This document shows positions 37,302 to 46,628 of a stretch of 64,000 nucleotides of DNA, piece by piece. The translations under genes and the position numbers were made by a program. This DNA comes from Desulforapulum autotrophicum HRM2 (lineage in GTDB: Bacteria > Desulfobacterota > Desulfobacteria > Desulfobacterales > Desulfobacteraceae): the NCBI RefSeq assembly GCF_000020365.1, contig NC_012108.1, positions 372,001 through 436,000 on the forward strand. Direction: 5' to 3'. A model generated the notes under the pieces. That model was not told where the DNA came from and did no database searches. It saw only the letters and a list, made by a program, of their open reading frames with translations. The number at the start of each line of letters is the position of its first letter. Positions within the stretch are counted from its first letter, which is position 1.

Positions 37302-40300
37302 ATGGACATCCATTTAGACCCATTTGTATTGGCAGCAGAGGATACGGATATTATCAATACTGCCCAGCGCGTTCACCTTGCCCCTGAAGTATTATACGAG
37401 GCCGTCATCGATTTATCGTCCCAGGGGCTTCTCACGGCCCGGTGTGTCAACATGGCTGCCTTCATTCTCCTGGAAGAGCTGGGCCTTCCCAATTATTTTT
37501 TTCAGAACATCGGGGTGGAATCCCTGAAACATCTGCTGGGATCCATTGCCAACAGTATCACGATTGAGGATGGAGAGGTCAGACTTTACGGCCGGGTGGC
37601 CCACGTGGATTTTGGCCTGAATCAGGCCAGTAATTTTCAAAGGCTCCGAATCGCCACCCGGGAGACCCGGGACGACATGGAAAAACTCTTGGAGGATCTT
37701 ATCTCCGGCCATCGCAGGGAATACTATTACAGCCCGAAAAATAAGTATTATACTTACATTGTTCGGCCTGAAACCGTTCAGGATTTCTCCGGGGAGGACT
37801 TTAGCGGGTCCAGGTTTCTGTTTTCCCTGGCAGGGGATTATACTGCCACGCCAAAATCCACCCGCAAACGTTACGAAGCCTTTCTGGATGTTTGCCAAAC
37901 AGCGGTTATCCCCCTGATTGAGGTCTTTAATCTTCCGGAAACAGGTGAAACCCGTCTGATGTTCAATAGCGATTTTGCCTGTCCCCAGCTGCCTGCCTTG
38001 AGAAAACTGATGAATGATCATGGTTTTGAATTGATTCGGGCCTATTGGGAGCCTTACCGGACTCAATCCACTGTTCCCTCGTCCATCTGTTCGCTCTATG
38101 TTCAAGGCGAATTGCCCAGGCGTAAGGAAACGGCGCTTCGGGCCGATCTTGGGGCTTTTCTCTGCCTTGGTGTCAACGGTATGGAAAAGCTGTACATCAC
38201 GGGAAAGCTGACTTTTCAGGAAATGCTCTTTGCCAGCAATGCCGTAGGGTTCACCCATCTGTTTATTTTCAAGGAGCGCGATAACGCCACGGACAGGGAA
38301 ATCATTGAAGGCCTTGCCACCATGGATCAAAAGGATGTCTTTGCATCACGTCTTCAGAGCTACAACAAATCCACCTACGGTTCAGACCTGATCCTGAAAA
38401 TGGCAAAATCACATCCAGACCTGATCAAATTTCTTTACAATCTGTTTGAGCATCGTTTTAATCCGGCCCTTAAAACGCGGCTGAACCCTAATGCACTTGT
38501 GGAAAAGTACCAGGAGTTCAAAAAGCTGATCTCAACCCGGTTCATGGACTCAAGTCTTGGATACGATATTTTCAATTTCATGTTTAAAATGGTGGATTGC
38601 ACCCTGAAAACTAATTTCTACAAGCAGGAGAAACGATCGTTTTCCTTCCGCTTTGACAACCGGATCCTTGACCCCATTGTTTTCAGTCAATTTGTTTACG
38701 GCATCTTTTATGTCAACGGACATTATGCCTGCGGTACCCATCTCCGGGCCGGTGACATTGCCCGGGGCGGGCTTCGACTGATCCGAGTCTCTGCTTCCAA
38801 CCACGCCATTGAGCTGGATAATGCCGTGCTTCTCAACTACGCCCTTGGGCCCAAGACCCAACGTCTCAAACATAAAGACATCTGTGAAAGCGGCTCAAAA
38901 GGCGTTGTGGTGCCCCATTCCCTGTATGCAGACTACAGCGAAGATGCCATTTCCGATTATACCGAAGGCATCATGGACCTTGTGCTGGGCGATCCTTCCA
39001 TCATCGATTATTTCGGAGAGCCGGAAATGATTTTTTTTGATCCGGATGAAGGCACAGCCCCCTTCATGGATGCGGTTTCATTCAGAGCCAGGGACAGGGG
39101 CTATAAACACTGGCGCACCATCACCACCGGCAAAAGCTTTGGAATTCCCCACGGCACCTATGGCATGCTGGACAACAACGACCTGTTCGGCCTGTTTAAC
39201 CGTAGCAACAACGGTGTTGAACTCCAGATCAATGAAAAATCTGTGATAACCACTCAAGATATGGATGAAATTTATGATGCCATCGGCGGCCGAATCGAAA
39301 CCAGTGGAATGACCACCACCGGTATCATGAGCTCATTCAGGGCGCTGATCCATCATTCGGGACACCGGGAAGAGGATCTGAACCTGATGATGACCGGCGG
39401 ACCCGACGGTGATCTGGGCGCCAACGTCATCCAATGCTACAAGGGCAATATCTGCCTGATCGTTGACGGCGGCTCCATACTGTTTGATCCCGATGGACTG
39501 GACAAGCGTGAACTCATAAAAATTGCTTTCATGCGCCACACCTCTCCCAGGGCCAACTCCCTTGCTTATCCTGTCGAAAAACTGAGTGCCCAGGGATTCA
39601 GGGTCCCTGTTTCAGCCAAAAATATCACCCTTCCAGATGGCACTTTTGTGGAAGAAGGCACCCTGTTCCACAGAACGTTTCTGTACGATCCGGCCAATCG
39701 TAAACGAATCAGCCAGGCCAAGGTCAGGGCCTTTATCCCCTGCGGAGGATTCAAGGACACGATCCACCACGGCAATGTGAAACTATTTGTCTCCATGTTC
39801 AAGGACCTTGAATTCATTGTCGAAGGTGCCAACGTATTTTTTGACAACGCAGCCAGGCGGTATATTGCCGCCCAAACCGCCATCCGCCAGATCAAAGATT
39901 CAACGGCAAACAAGGGTGGTGTGTTCTCCAGTTCCATTGCCGAGGTCCTCACCGCCTTTCTCCTTGGCGACGACTACGAAAAAAAACTCCTCAACGACAC
40001 GACCACCCGCTGGGCACTGATCCGGGACATCATGCTTCTGGTGGACGAGTATGCCATAGAGGAAACCGTGATGCTTATCAGACTCCATGAGGCCGACCGA
40101 TCTATTCCCCTGTTTGTTTTGTCCGAACAGACCAGTGAACAGATTTTCGCCTTCCAGGCCACCCTTTATAGCCGGATTTCTGAACTCACGAGCAACCATT
40201 CCCTGGTGTGGGGAGTTCTGGAACATTATATCCCCGGCATTCTGATCAAGCGCCTGGGTAAAAAAAAGATTTTGGACATCCTGAATTCAGGGGAGCTCAA

Positions 40301-40433
40301 ACCCTACAGGGATGCCATCCTGACTAAAAAAATGGCATCCCTGGCCTTCTATAAATATGGCATCCAATGGGAAGCATTCCTTGCAGACATTGACTATCGG
40401 TTTGAGGCAGCCCTGGCAAGTGCCGTGGACTGA
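37302..40433 (+). CDS. Large NAD-type glutamate dehydrogenase (about 115 kDa class)
   Basis: A 1043-residue dehydrogenase that would oxidise glutamate to 2-oxoglutarate and ammonium with NAD. It is unrelated in size and domain order to GdhA. The N-terminal 400 residues are a regulatory region. The catalytic part shows YFYVNGHYA-like strands, HLRAGDIARGGLRLI, SGSKGVVVPHS, TTGIMSSFRALIHHS, TGGPDGDLGANVIQ (coenzyme site) and VEGANVFFDNAARRYIA with NKGGVFSSSIAEVLTAFL. The length is that of the fungal/protist and bacterial 115-kDa family. AAGGAG precedes the ATG. It is divergent from a receiver/PPDK-N gene. Catabolic direction is inferred from the family. Confidence 0.85.
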   Translation: MDIHLDPFVLAAEDTDIINTAQRVHLAPEVLYEAVIDLSSQGLLTARCVNMAAFILLEELGLPNYFFQNIGVESLKHLLGSIANSITIEDGEVRLYGRVAHVDFGLNQASNFQRLRIATRETRDDMEKLLEDLISGHRREYYYSPKNKYYTYIVRPETVQDFSGEDFSGSRFLFSLAGDYTATPKSTRKRYEAFLDVCQTAVIPLIEVFNLPETGETRLMFNSDFACPQLPALRKLMNDHGFELIRAYWEPYRTQSTVPSSICSLYVQGELPRRKETALRADLGAFLCLGVNGMEKLYITGKLTFQEMLFASNAVGFTHLFIFKERDNATDREIIEGLATMDQKDVFASRLQSYNKSTYGSDLILKMAKSHPDLIKFLYNLFEHRFNPALKTRLNPNALVEKYQEFKKLISTRFMDSSLGYDIFNFMFKMVDCTLKTNFYKQEKRSFSFRFDNRILDPIVFSQFVYGIFYVNGHYACGTHLRAGDIARGGLRLIRVSASNHAIELDNAVLLNYALGPKTQRLKHKDICESGSKGVVVPHSLYADYSEDAISDYTEGIMDLVLGDPSIIDYFGEPEMIFFDPDEGTAPFMDAVSFRARDRGYKHWRTITTGKSFGIPHGTYGMLDNNDLFGLFNRSNNGVELQINEKSVITTQDMDEIYDAIGGRIETSGMTTTGIMSSFRALIHHSGHREEDLNLMMTGGPDGDLGANVIQCYKGNICLIVDGGSILFDPDGLDKRELIKIAFMRHTSPRANSLAYPVEKLSAQGFRVPVSAKNITLPDGTFVEEGTLFHRTFLYDPANRKRISQAKVRAFIPCGGFKDTIHHGNVKLFVSMFKDLEFIVEGANVFFDNAARRYIAAQTAIRQIKDSTANKGGVFSSSIAEVLTAFLLGDDYEKKLLNDTTTRWALIRDIMLLVDEYAIEETVMLIRLHEADRSIPLFVLSEQTSEQIFAFQATLYSRISELTSNHSLVWGVLEHYIPGILIKRLGKKKILDILNSGELKPYRDAILTKKMASLAFYKYGIQWEAFLADIDYRFEAALASAVD

Positions 40434-40521
40434 TCTTGGCTGCCTTGATACCCAAAAGGGCTTTCTATGGGCTGTTTCTCATGCTTTTTAATTCTTTTAT
40501 CCCTTTTAACAAGAGGTTAGA

Positions 40522-42462
40522 TTATTGTGTTTGGTCCGACCCCTTTTTTTGAGGCTCACCGAAATCTTCGATTCGGTTTCGTCCTCTTGTCTTAGCCTCA
40601 TAAAGGGCCTTGTCGGCGATGCAAACTAAATCGCTTGCCGATTGTTTCCTGTCTGGAATGCAAACACCTATACCTATGCTAATGGTTATGATGCCAAACA
40701 AACTGTCTTCATTCATCAAAGCCATTGCCTGAACCGCCCGTCGAAGTTTCTCGGCCAATTCACGGGCCCCGGCCAAGTCAGTTCCGGCAGAAATAATGCT
40801 GAATTCTTCCCCGCCGTATCGAGCCACGAAATCACCTGCTCTGCACAAATTGGTCACCAAAGCGGATGCCACTTTTTTAAGGCACTCGTCTCCTGCCTGG
40901 TGTCCATAGCTGTCGTTAAATTTTTTAAAGTGATCAACATCAATCATAATCAGGGTCAAAGGTTGAAATGTCCGCACGGCCCTGGCCCATTCTGTCCCAA
41001 GGACCTCGTCAAAATGACGACGGTTTGCAAGTCCGGTCAAAAAATCCGTTACAGAAAGTTCCGCAAGTTTGTTGTTCACTATCGCCAATTCTTGCGCTTT
41101 TTGTTCAAGTTCAACGCAGATCTTCTCGACTTTTTGGTTGCTGAGGCGCAAATCAGCTTCCCGTCGGTCTGCCTCAATCGCTGTTCTTCGAAATTGATGG
41201 ACTGCAAAGCCCAGACGTCCAAGTTCGTCGTTACCTGCTGGGGGCAGCGGTGCGTCAAGTTTTCCTGCAGCGATAAACTGCATGGCTTCGCTTAGCCAGG
41301 ACAACCGCAGGATGACATGGCGCATGACATGAAAATACATCAAGGATGCAATTGCCAGCAGCCCAAGACCTGTGACAATGAGTAGAATGAGCGTGTACCT
41401 TTGCCGTATTTCATCCGCTGACTGGCCTGCATTGGACATCACGGAAAGCTCCCGGCGCACCAGCCCAGAAGTGGCTTCATCAACAAGACGGGTTATCCGA
41501 TGGTTCTCACTGATCAGATTTTGGCTTTTGATTCCAAGCATGAGTTCACGCCTCCGAAATGACAGCAAGCCGGTTTCTGCCAGAATGATCTTCTGGAGTT
41601 CAGTGAATGATCTGCCAAGGTCGGAGTTGATCTCGGAGGGAAGATTTTTGAAAGTAATACCAGCCTCGATGAGCGCGGTTTTCAGGATTTGTCGCGAAAT
41701 CGCCAGGGCTGTAAGGGTTGGATCTTGGATGGCCGCAAGGCCGCGTCCGGTTATTGACTCCACCTCTGTGTAAAAACGCTGGACCGGAGCCCAATGCGCT
41801 GATCTTCGCGCCATCTCGATTATCTGGTCTATAGGTGGGGATGGCCGTGACAATAACCGGCCAATTACATCATTATCCCCCTCAATGATGCGGATTCGAT
41901 AGGTCAAATGCTGTTTAAACGTTTGAAGGTTGGCAGACAGACGTTCATGTCCGAACTGACGCTCCCGCACCATATCAACCCGTTGCTCGGCCATGTTACT
42001 CAATCTTAGAAGGTTCTCGGTTAACTCTGCGGCAAGGCGTCGGACATCATCCATTTCCTTGGGAATTCTGTCAAGGCCACTCAACGATTGTTCCAGTTCA
42101 ACTACGGCATTATCAAATCGTTGGGAAGCGACCTGCCGATCGTCTTCGGTTCTGACTGATGCTATAGAAACGCCAGTTGCGGCAAGGGCGTCCACAGCCT
42201 TGGCCACCCGTAATGTTTGCATCATTGTCGGCAGTCGTTTGTCAAGGATAACACCCATTGACTTGCTGACCTGGGTTGTGCTGAACAGCGCAATCAAGGT
42301 GGCCAGTAACATGACTAAGGCCATGGCTCCGAATCCCAGCAGCAAGCTGCTCCGAATACTTAAACCGGAGGCAGAAGGATGTGGCGCTTGTCGGGCCTGC
42401 ATGGGCAGCTTTGAACCGAACGGTTTAATCCAGTGAAACACGTTTACCCTTTTCCCAGACAT
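40522..42462 (-). CDS. Membrane diguanylate cyclase with TorS-like sensor and HAMP
   Basis: A 646-residue GGDEF protein that should make c-di-GMP. The first transmembrane helix is near residues 35-60 (SSLLLGFGAMALVMLLATLI). A large all-helical periplasmic sensor follows, and a second helix near 365-385 (TLILLIVTGLGLLAIASLMY). A HAMP domain leads to a coiled coil and the catalytic domain: FLTGLANRRHFDEVL, MIDVDHFKKFNDSYGHQAGD and RYGGEEFSII. RAGD five residues before GGEEF is an intact inhibitory I-site. Its start overlaps the end of the binding-protein gene, so the two are coupled and the binding protein may be the periplasmic ligand sensor, as TorT is for TorS. Confidence 0.88.
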   Translation of the reverse strand: MSGKRVNVFHWIKPFGSKLPMQARQAPHPSASGLSIRSSLLLGFGAMALVMLLATLIALFSTTQVSKSMGVILDKRLPTMMQTLRVAKAVDALAATGVSIASVRTEDDRQVASQRFDNAVVELEQSLSGLDRIPKEMDDVRRLAAELTENLLRLSNMAEQRVDMVRERQFGHERLSANLQTFKQHLTYRIRIIEGDNDVIGRLLSRPSPPIDQIIEMARRSAHWAPVQRFYTEVESITGRGLAAIQDPTLTALAISRQILKTALIEAGITFKNLPSEINSDLGRSFTELQKIILAETGLLSFRRRELMLGIKSQNLISENHRITRLVDEATSGLVRRELSVMSNAGQSADEIRQRYTLILLIVTGLGLLAIASLMYFHVMRHVILRLSWLSEAMQFIAAGKLDAPLPPAGNDELGRLGFAVHQFRRTAIEADRREADLRLSNQKVEKICVELEQKAQELAIVNNKLAELSVTDFLTGLANRRHFDEVLGTEWARAVRTFQPLTLIMIDVDHFKKFNDSYGHQAGDECLKKVASALVTNLCRAGDFVARYGGEEFSIISAGTDLAGARELAEKLRRAVQAMALMNEDSLFGIITISIGIGVCIPDRKQSASDLVCIADKALYEAKTRGRNRIEDFGEPQKKGSDQTQ

Positions 42463-43600
42463 ACCAGGAAAAAGCCGGATAGGTTGTATTTATATCCCCC
42501 TTTGTGTCAAAGGAAATCCGGCCCAGGATCGTTTCAATCGGCGCCTGGCGAATAGCTGAGGCCACTAAGTTCGCGTCAAAGGACTTAGCCCTCCGGACAC
42601 CTTCAATCCAGGTTTCGGTGGCCGCATAGGCGAGCAGGGTATAACCGGCCGGTTCCTGCCCCAATTGTTTTATTGCAGCCACAGCCACCTTTGAAGTAGA
42701 CAACTCTGCAGCTTCAGGAGGAAAGGTAAATGGAATTCCCTCACCCGCTAAACCTGCAGTTTCTATAAAAACCTTTGAAACTAAAGTATCACTGCCGATG
42801 ACATGGAACGGCGCATCCATTTGGCTTCCCTGGCGCATGAACACACCGCTATCGAGTCCTCCTCCTATCAGGTAGAGAATTTCGACTCCTGCATCAATAA
42901 TGTCTTGGATGTTTTCTGCATAGGATGATGCAGAAGCAATTCCAATACCTGCATAGACTGGTTTAATACCCTTTTTTCCCAGGGCATTGATGGCAGTTCG
43001 GGCAAGCCCCTCCGAATAACCGCCAGGAAAGTAAAAAATACCGACCTTTTTGTCGGCGTGGTATATAGAGATTCGTTCAGCAGCGACTTCGCCCTGGACA
43101 TCATCCCTGCCAATCATTCGGAAAATTGTTTCGATTCCCATCTCAGTAATTTTGGGGTTGGTGGATGCCGGCGTTATTTGCAGCACATTGTGGTGCGCAT
43201 AGATAGGTGCAGCTTCAATCGTCGCCATGGAACACGAATGGCCGATGACCACTGCCGGAGGTTTCAGGACTAAATCCTGGGCGACCTTCTCAGCAACCGG
43301 AATACTGCATTTGTCATCGTAGGTTATAATACTTACCTTTTTCCCCAGCAATAATCTACCAGGCAGGGTCTGGACGGCTGCAGTTACACCCACGTTGTAT
43401 TGAATTCCAACTGAGAAACTATTACCGACCATGGGGCCGGCAATAGCAATTGTGACCGTGTCTTCTGCACTCGCCTGTCGGGGAATTGCTGCTAAAATAG
43501 CACCTATAACTACAAGAAAAAGCAGAGAAATCTGACAATAAGCCCGAAAACGATTCTTTCGGCCAGATTTACTTTCCCACTTTTTCTTTGACAAGATCAT
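42425..43600 (-). CDS. Periplasmic ligand-binding protein (branched-chain amino-acid/ABC type)
   Basis: A 391-residue type I periplasmic binding protein (Peripla_BP_6). The signal segment is FRAYCQISLLFLVVIGAILA with cleavage near ASAED. The mature protein shows VTIAIAGPMVGNSFSVGIQY, VVIGHSCSMATIEAAPIYAH and ITPASTNPKITEMG, the family ligand region. ATG 43600 is chosen because GGAG lies seven bases upstream. No permease or ATPase is adjacent; instead its stop lies inside the diguanylate cyclase gene. It is thus probably a sensory co-receptor rather than a transporter part. A TGA tandem repeat lies in its upstream region. Confidence 0.85.
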   Translation of the reverse strand: MILSKKKWESKSGRKNRFRAYCQISLLFLVVIGAILAAIPRQASAEDTVTIAIAGPMVGNSFSVGIQYNVGVTAAVQTLPGRLLLGKKVSIITYDDKCSIPVAEKVAQDLVLKPPAVVIGHSCSMATIEAAPIYAHHNVLQITPASTNPKITEMGIETIFRMIGRDDVQGEVAAERISIYHADKKVGIFYFPGGYSEGLARTAINALGKKGIKPVYAGIGIASASSYAENIQDIIDAGVEILYLIGGGLDSGVFMRQGSQMDAPFHVIGSDTLVSKVFIETAGLAGEGIPFTFPPEAAELSTSKVAVAAIKQLGQEPAGYTLLAYAATETWIEGVRRAKSFDANLVASAIRQAPIETILGRISFDTKGDINTTYPAFSWYVWEKGKRVSLD

Positions 43601-43667
43601 TTGACTACTCCACATGGGTAATAAAAAAGATAATTCTTTTTAAGAATTCTAAAAAGGGCTCTTCAAT

Positions 43668-43691
43668 TGATGATGATGATGATGATGATGA
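43668..43691. repeat. (TGA)8 microsatellite
   Basis: Eight perfect TGA units lie 68 bases upstream of the binding-protein start. Its length could vary by slippage and change promoter spacing. Confidence 0.9.
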
Positions 43692-43817
43692 TAAAATAAG
43701 ATGGAAACTTGTTTCTTGTCAAGTGCAGTACAAAAAATAAAAGCTCAACAGCGGTGCTGACATTCCTTAAGTTGGGATCCTATTTATGGATGCCAAATAG
43801 TGGCTGATCGAAAACCC

Positions 43818-43955
43818 GTGTTTGGGGGAAAATTGTCCATATGCAAGGCGCAAAAAGTTTTGAAACCGGAGCGGACGATTGTACGTGAGGCCAATCGTAT
43901 AACTTGGCAGGATTTTACAGCAACGCTGCAGATGGGTGAGTTTCCGCTCAAACAC
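43818..43955. repeat. Degenerate inverted-repeat element, about 140 bp
   Basis: GTGTTTGGGGGAAAATTGTC near 43818 and the reverse complement of the segment at 43929-43955 are related at about 19 of 27 positions. The interior contains ACCGGAGCGGACGATTGTAC and GTACGTGAGGCCAATCGTAT, itself partly palindromic. A short ORF across it (43767-43955, minus) is not convincing. No other feature is seen in 43616-44013 apart from the TGA tract. Confidence 0.4.
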
Positions 43956-44013
43956 TAATTATGTGACGGAATAATCACCAGTTAGATAAAAGAGCGTACC
44001 GGTGACTGGTACT

Positions 44014-44340
44014 CTATTCGTTTCTGTTGGAGAACTTTATATACTTGCTATACAACGGAAGTGCCATTGTTGCTGCACCCACAATTATCAGGAAAATAGA
44101 GGCCGACAAATAACTTTTTGACCACCCACCGCGGGACGGCATGAGTACCATGAAATCAGGTGGTGTGGTGCAGGTGTAGATAATCATAAAAATTCCAAAA
44201 AAAACCGTGAAGATCTTCAGCAGATTTTTGACAACGGGATGTTGATTGAAATTTTTCTCCATGAAGAGATAGAAAAAAACATAAATAAACGGGGTAAAAA
44301 AAATAATATCAGAGTCAAACAATGAGGCGAGAGAGGTCAT
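44014..44340 (-). CDS. Small membrane protein of unknown function
   Basis: A 108-residue protein with three hydrophobic segments: DIIFFTPFIYVFFYLFM, LLKIFTVFFGIFMIIYTCTT and ASIFLIIVGAATMALPLYSK. The C-terminal end is basic (KYIKFSNRNE). It lies about 50 bases after eutC on the same strand, with AAGGA before its start, and might belong to that operon. I do not recognise a family; it is not the ethanolamine permease, which is much longer. Confidence 0.55.
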   Translation of the reverse strand: MTSLASLFDSDIIFFTPFIYVFFYLFMEKNFNQHPVVKNLLKIFTVFFGIFMIIYTCTTPPDFMVLMPSRGGWSKSYLSASIFLIIVGAATMALPLYSKYIKFSNRNE

Positions 44341-44390
44341 GTTCTATATCCTTCTGTACGAAAATGATCTTTTATCCCAGGTCATAACGA

Positions 44391-45149
44391 CTATTTGAGT
44401 TGACTGGTCTGTTTCAGATGTACACCGGACAGGCCCAGCTTAAAGGCACCCGATACCAGATTCTTCAGTTGCCTGGCTGCTTGTTTATAATCTAAACCGC
44501 CCTGTCGGATATTGGAAATACAGTTTCTTTGTGCATCGGTCCGTCCTTTTTTCGGGTGGTAGGTAAGATATATGCCCATGCTGTCGGACGCACTCAGGCC
44601 CGGGCGTTCTCCGATGAGTATGATGCTCAACCGGACATTGAGACATTCTCCGATTTCATCTGCCAGGGCCACGCGGGCCTGGGAGGCGATGACCACGGGC
44701 GCGCATCTCAGGTCGCGGATGAATGACTGGGACAGGAACTGGTCCAGAAAGGCAATGGCGTTGCTGTGAATGGCACGGGTGGACAGGCCGTCCGCAATCA
44801 CAATGCCAAGATCAAAGCCCGGGGGGGCAGGGTGGGGTATCTCTTTTAACGCCAGCCTTGAGGCATCATCCAGCTTACGTCCAAGATCCGGTTGCTGCAG
44901 GTACACGGTTCGGTTCGGGGCAGCGCTTTTAACCTTTATAGACGGTGTTTTCCGGGCTTTAAGCTGGGCTTCAATTTCCTGTTCATCAAAGGGCAGATGC
45001 ACGGCATCCCGGGCCCGGGCGTGGTCCAGATCAAAGTTGAGGATCTGTTGGGTTGCAATGCTCGACCCGGCGCGTTCCAATCCAATGCGGGCGGGGGTGA
45101 GTTCCTGGAACCGGTTTAATTTCTTTAACGTTTCTAATGATTTGTTCAT
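44391..45149 (-). CDS. eutC: Ethanolamine ammonia-lyase small subunit
   Basis: The small subunit of the adenosylcobalamin enzyme that splits ethanolamine into acetaldehyde and ammonia. It is 252 residues. Recognisable segments are TPARIGLERAGSSIATQQIL with LDHARARDAVHLPFD, then IVIADGLSTRAIHSNAIAFL and IGERPGLSASDSMGIYLTYH, which form the cobalamin pocket with EutB. Its ATG overlaps the eutB stop (ATGA, 45149-45146), so they are translated together. No microcompartment shell genes are nearby. Confidence 0.95.
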   Translation of the reverse strand: MNKSLETLKKLNRFQELTPARIGLERAGSSIATQQILNFDLDHARARDAVHLPFDEQEIEAQLKARKTPSIKVKSAAPNRTVYLQQPDLGRKLDDASRLALKEIPHPAPPGFDLGIVIADGLSTRAIHSNAIAFLDQFLSQSFIRDLRCAPVVIASQARVALADEIGECLNVRLSIILIGERPGLSASDSMGIYLTYHPKKGRTDAQRNCISNIRQGGLDYKQAARQLKNLVSGAFKLGLSGVHLKQTSQLK

Positions 45150-46552
45150 TCTTTCAATTCCTTGAGGCAATCCAGAAGGGGGGGGGGCCGGTGGTCCTGG
45201 GAAAGCCTGTGTTGTTCATCCTGGAGCCCCATTTTCTGTAACCAGGTCTCAAATTCAGGGGCACAACGCACTCCCAGAACCTGACGCAGATAATTGGCAT
45301 CGTGGAAGGAGGTGCTCTGATAGTTGAGCATGACATCGTCTCCACCGGGAACACCCATAATGAAATTTACCCCTGCCACGCCGAGGAGTGTCAGCAGGTT
45401 GTCCATGTCATTTTGATCTGCCTCTGCGTGATTGGTGTAGCAGATATCACACCCCATGGGCAGGCCGAGGAGCTTTCCACAGAAATGATCCTCAAGACCG
45501 GCCCGGATGATCTGTTTGCCGTCGTAGAGATACTCAGGACCGATAAATCCGACCACGGTGTTTACCAGCAGGGGGTCATACTGTCTGGCAACGGCATAGG
45601 CCCGGGCTTCAAGGGTCTGCTGGTCCACGCCATGGTTTGCATTGGCCGAAAGAGCACTTCCCTGTCCGGTTTCAAAATACATGACATTGTTGCCGATGCT
45701 GCCCCTTTTCAGGGAAAGGGCGGCATCCCTGGCCTCTTTGAGCAGACCCAGGGTAATGCCGAAGCTGTCGTTGGCGCCCTGGGTGCCGGCAATGGATTGA
45801 AATACGATATCCACAGGGCTGTTGTGGGCCATCATCTCCATGGCATTGGTGATGTGGGTGAGGATACAGGATTGGACCGGAATGGCATAGCGTTGACGCA
45901 GATCATCCAGCAATTGTAAAAGGGTGGTTGCCGTCTGAATGTTATCAGAGGCCGGGTTAATGCCTATGACGGCATCGCCGATGCCGTTGAGCAGACCGTC
46001 GAGTATGGACGCGAGCACCCCTTTGGCATCGTCCGTGGGATGGTTGGGTTGGAGCCGGGTTGAAAGATGTCCTTTTAAACCGATGGTTGTCCTGAACCGG
46101 GTGACGGTTTCAATCTTTCCAGCAACCAGGATTAAATCCTGGTTGCGCATGATTTTAGAAACCGCAGCTGCCATTTCCGGTGTAATTCCAGGAGCAACAG
46201 CTTTCATCTGGTCTGCCTGGGTCTCGTAGGAGAGCAGCCAGTTGCGAAATTCACCGACCGTTAGGCTGCTGACAGGGGAAAACGCTTCAGCGTCATGGGT
46301 GTCCAGAATCAGGCGGGTGATCTCATCAGTCTCATAGGGGATGAGGGTTTCATTTAAAAAGACACCCAGCGGCAGGTCTGCCAATGCAAATTTTGCAGCA
46401 ATGCGTTGTTCTTCTGAATCGGCAGCACAGCCTGCCAGGCCATCCCCTGATTTTAGCTGGCTTGCATTGGCCATAAGCGCCTTGAGATCAGAAAAGCCAT
46501 AGCTTTGATGACCGATGGTAAATCGGTATCTGTCATGAATGGTGTGATTCAT
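45146..46552 (-). CDS. eutB: Ethanolamine ammonia-lyase large subunit
   Basis: The catalytic TIM-barrel subunit (468 residues; E. coli EutB about 453). Segments include GDGLAGCAADSEEQRIAAKF, LILVAGKIETVTRFRTTIGL, DAVIGINPASDNIQTATTLL, FETGQGSALSANANHGVDQQ and CDICYTNHAEADQNDMDNLL. AGGAG seven bases before the ATG fits. Acetaldehyde formed would be removed by an aldehyde dehydrogenase; the aldA gene at 57628 is a possible partner but is 11 kb away. A short hairpin-forming repeat lies in the 5' leader. Confidence 0.95.
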   Translation of the reverse strand: MNHTIHDRYRFTIGHQSYGFSDLKALMANASQLKSGDGLAGCAADSEEQRIAAKFALADLPLGVFLNETLIPYETDEITRLILDTHDAEAFSPVSSLTVGEFRNWLLSYETQADQMKAVAPGITPEMAAAVSKIMRNQDLILVAGKIETVTRFRTTIGLKGHLSTRLQPNHPTDDAKGVLASILDGLLNGIGDAVIGINPASDNIQTATTLLQLLDDLRQRYAIPVQSCILTHITNAMEMMAHNSPVDIVFQSIAGTQGANDSFGITLGLLKEARDAALSLKRGSIGNNVMYFETGQGSALSANANHGVDQQTLEARAYAVARQYDPLLVNTVVGFIGPEYLYDGKQIIRAGLEDHFCGKLLGLPMGCDICYTNHAEADQNDMDNLLTLLGVAGVNFIMGVPGGDDVMLNYQSTSFHDANYLRQVLGVRCAPEFETWLQKMGLQDEQHRLSQDHRPPPLLDCLKELKE

Positions 46553-46572
46553 TTAATCTCCTGACCTGGCAG

Positions 46573-46628
46573 TTAGGGACTCAGAAATCCAGGTGGGTTG
46601 GGAAATAATAAAATTTGCGAGTCCCTAA
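46573..46628. repeat. Short inverted-repeat element upstream of eutB
   Basis: TTAGGGACTC (46573-46582) and GAGTCCCTAA (46619-46628) are perfect 10-base arms of the GGG-CTCA family, with a 36-base interior. It would form a hairpin in the eutB leader. Confidence 0.55.
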
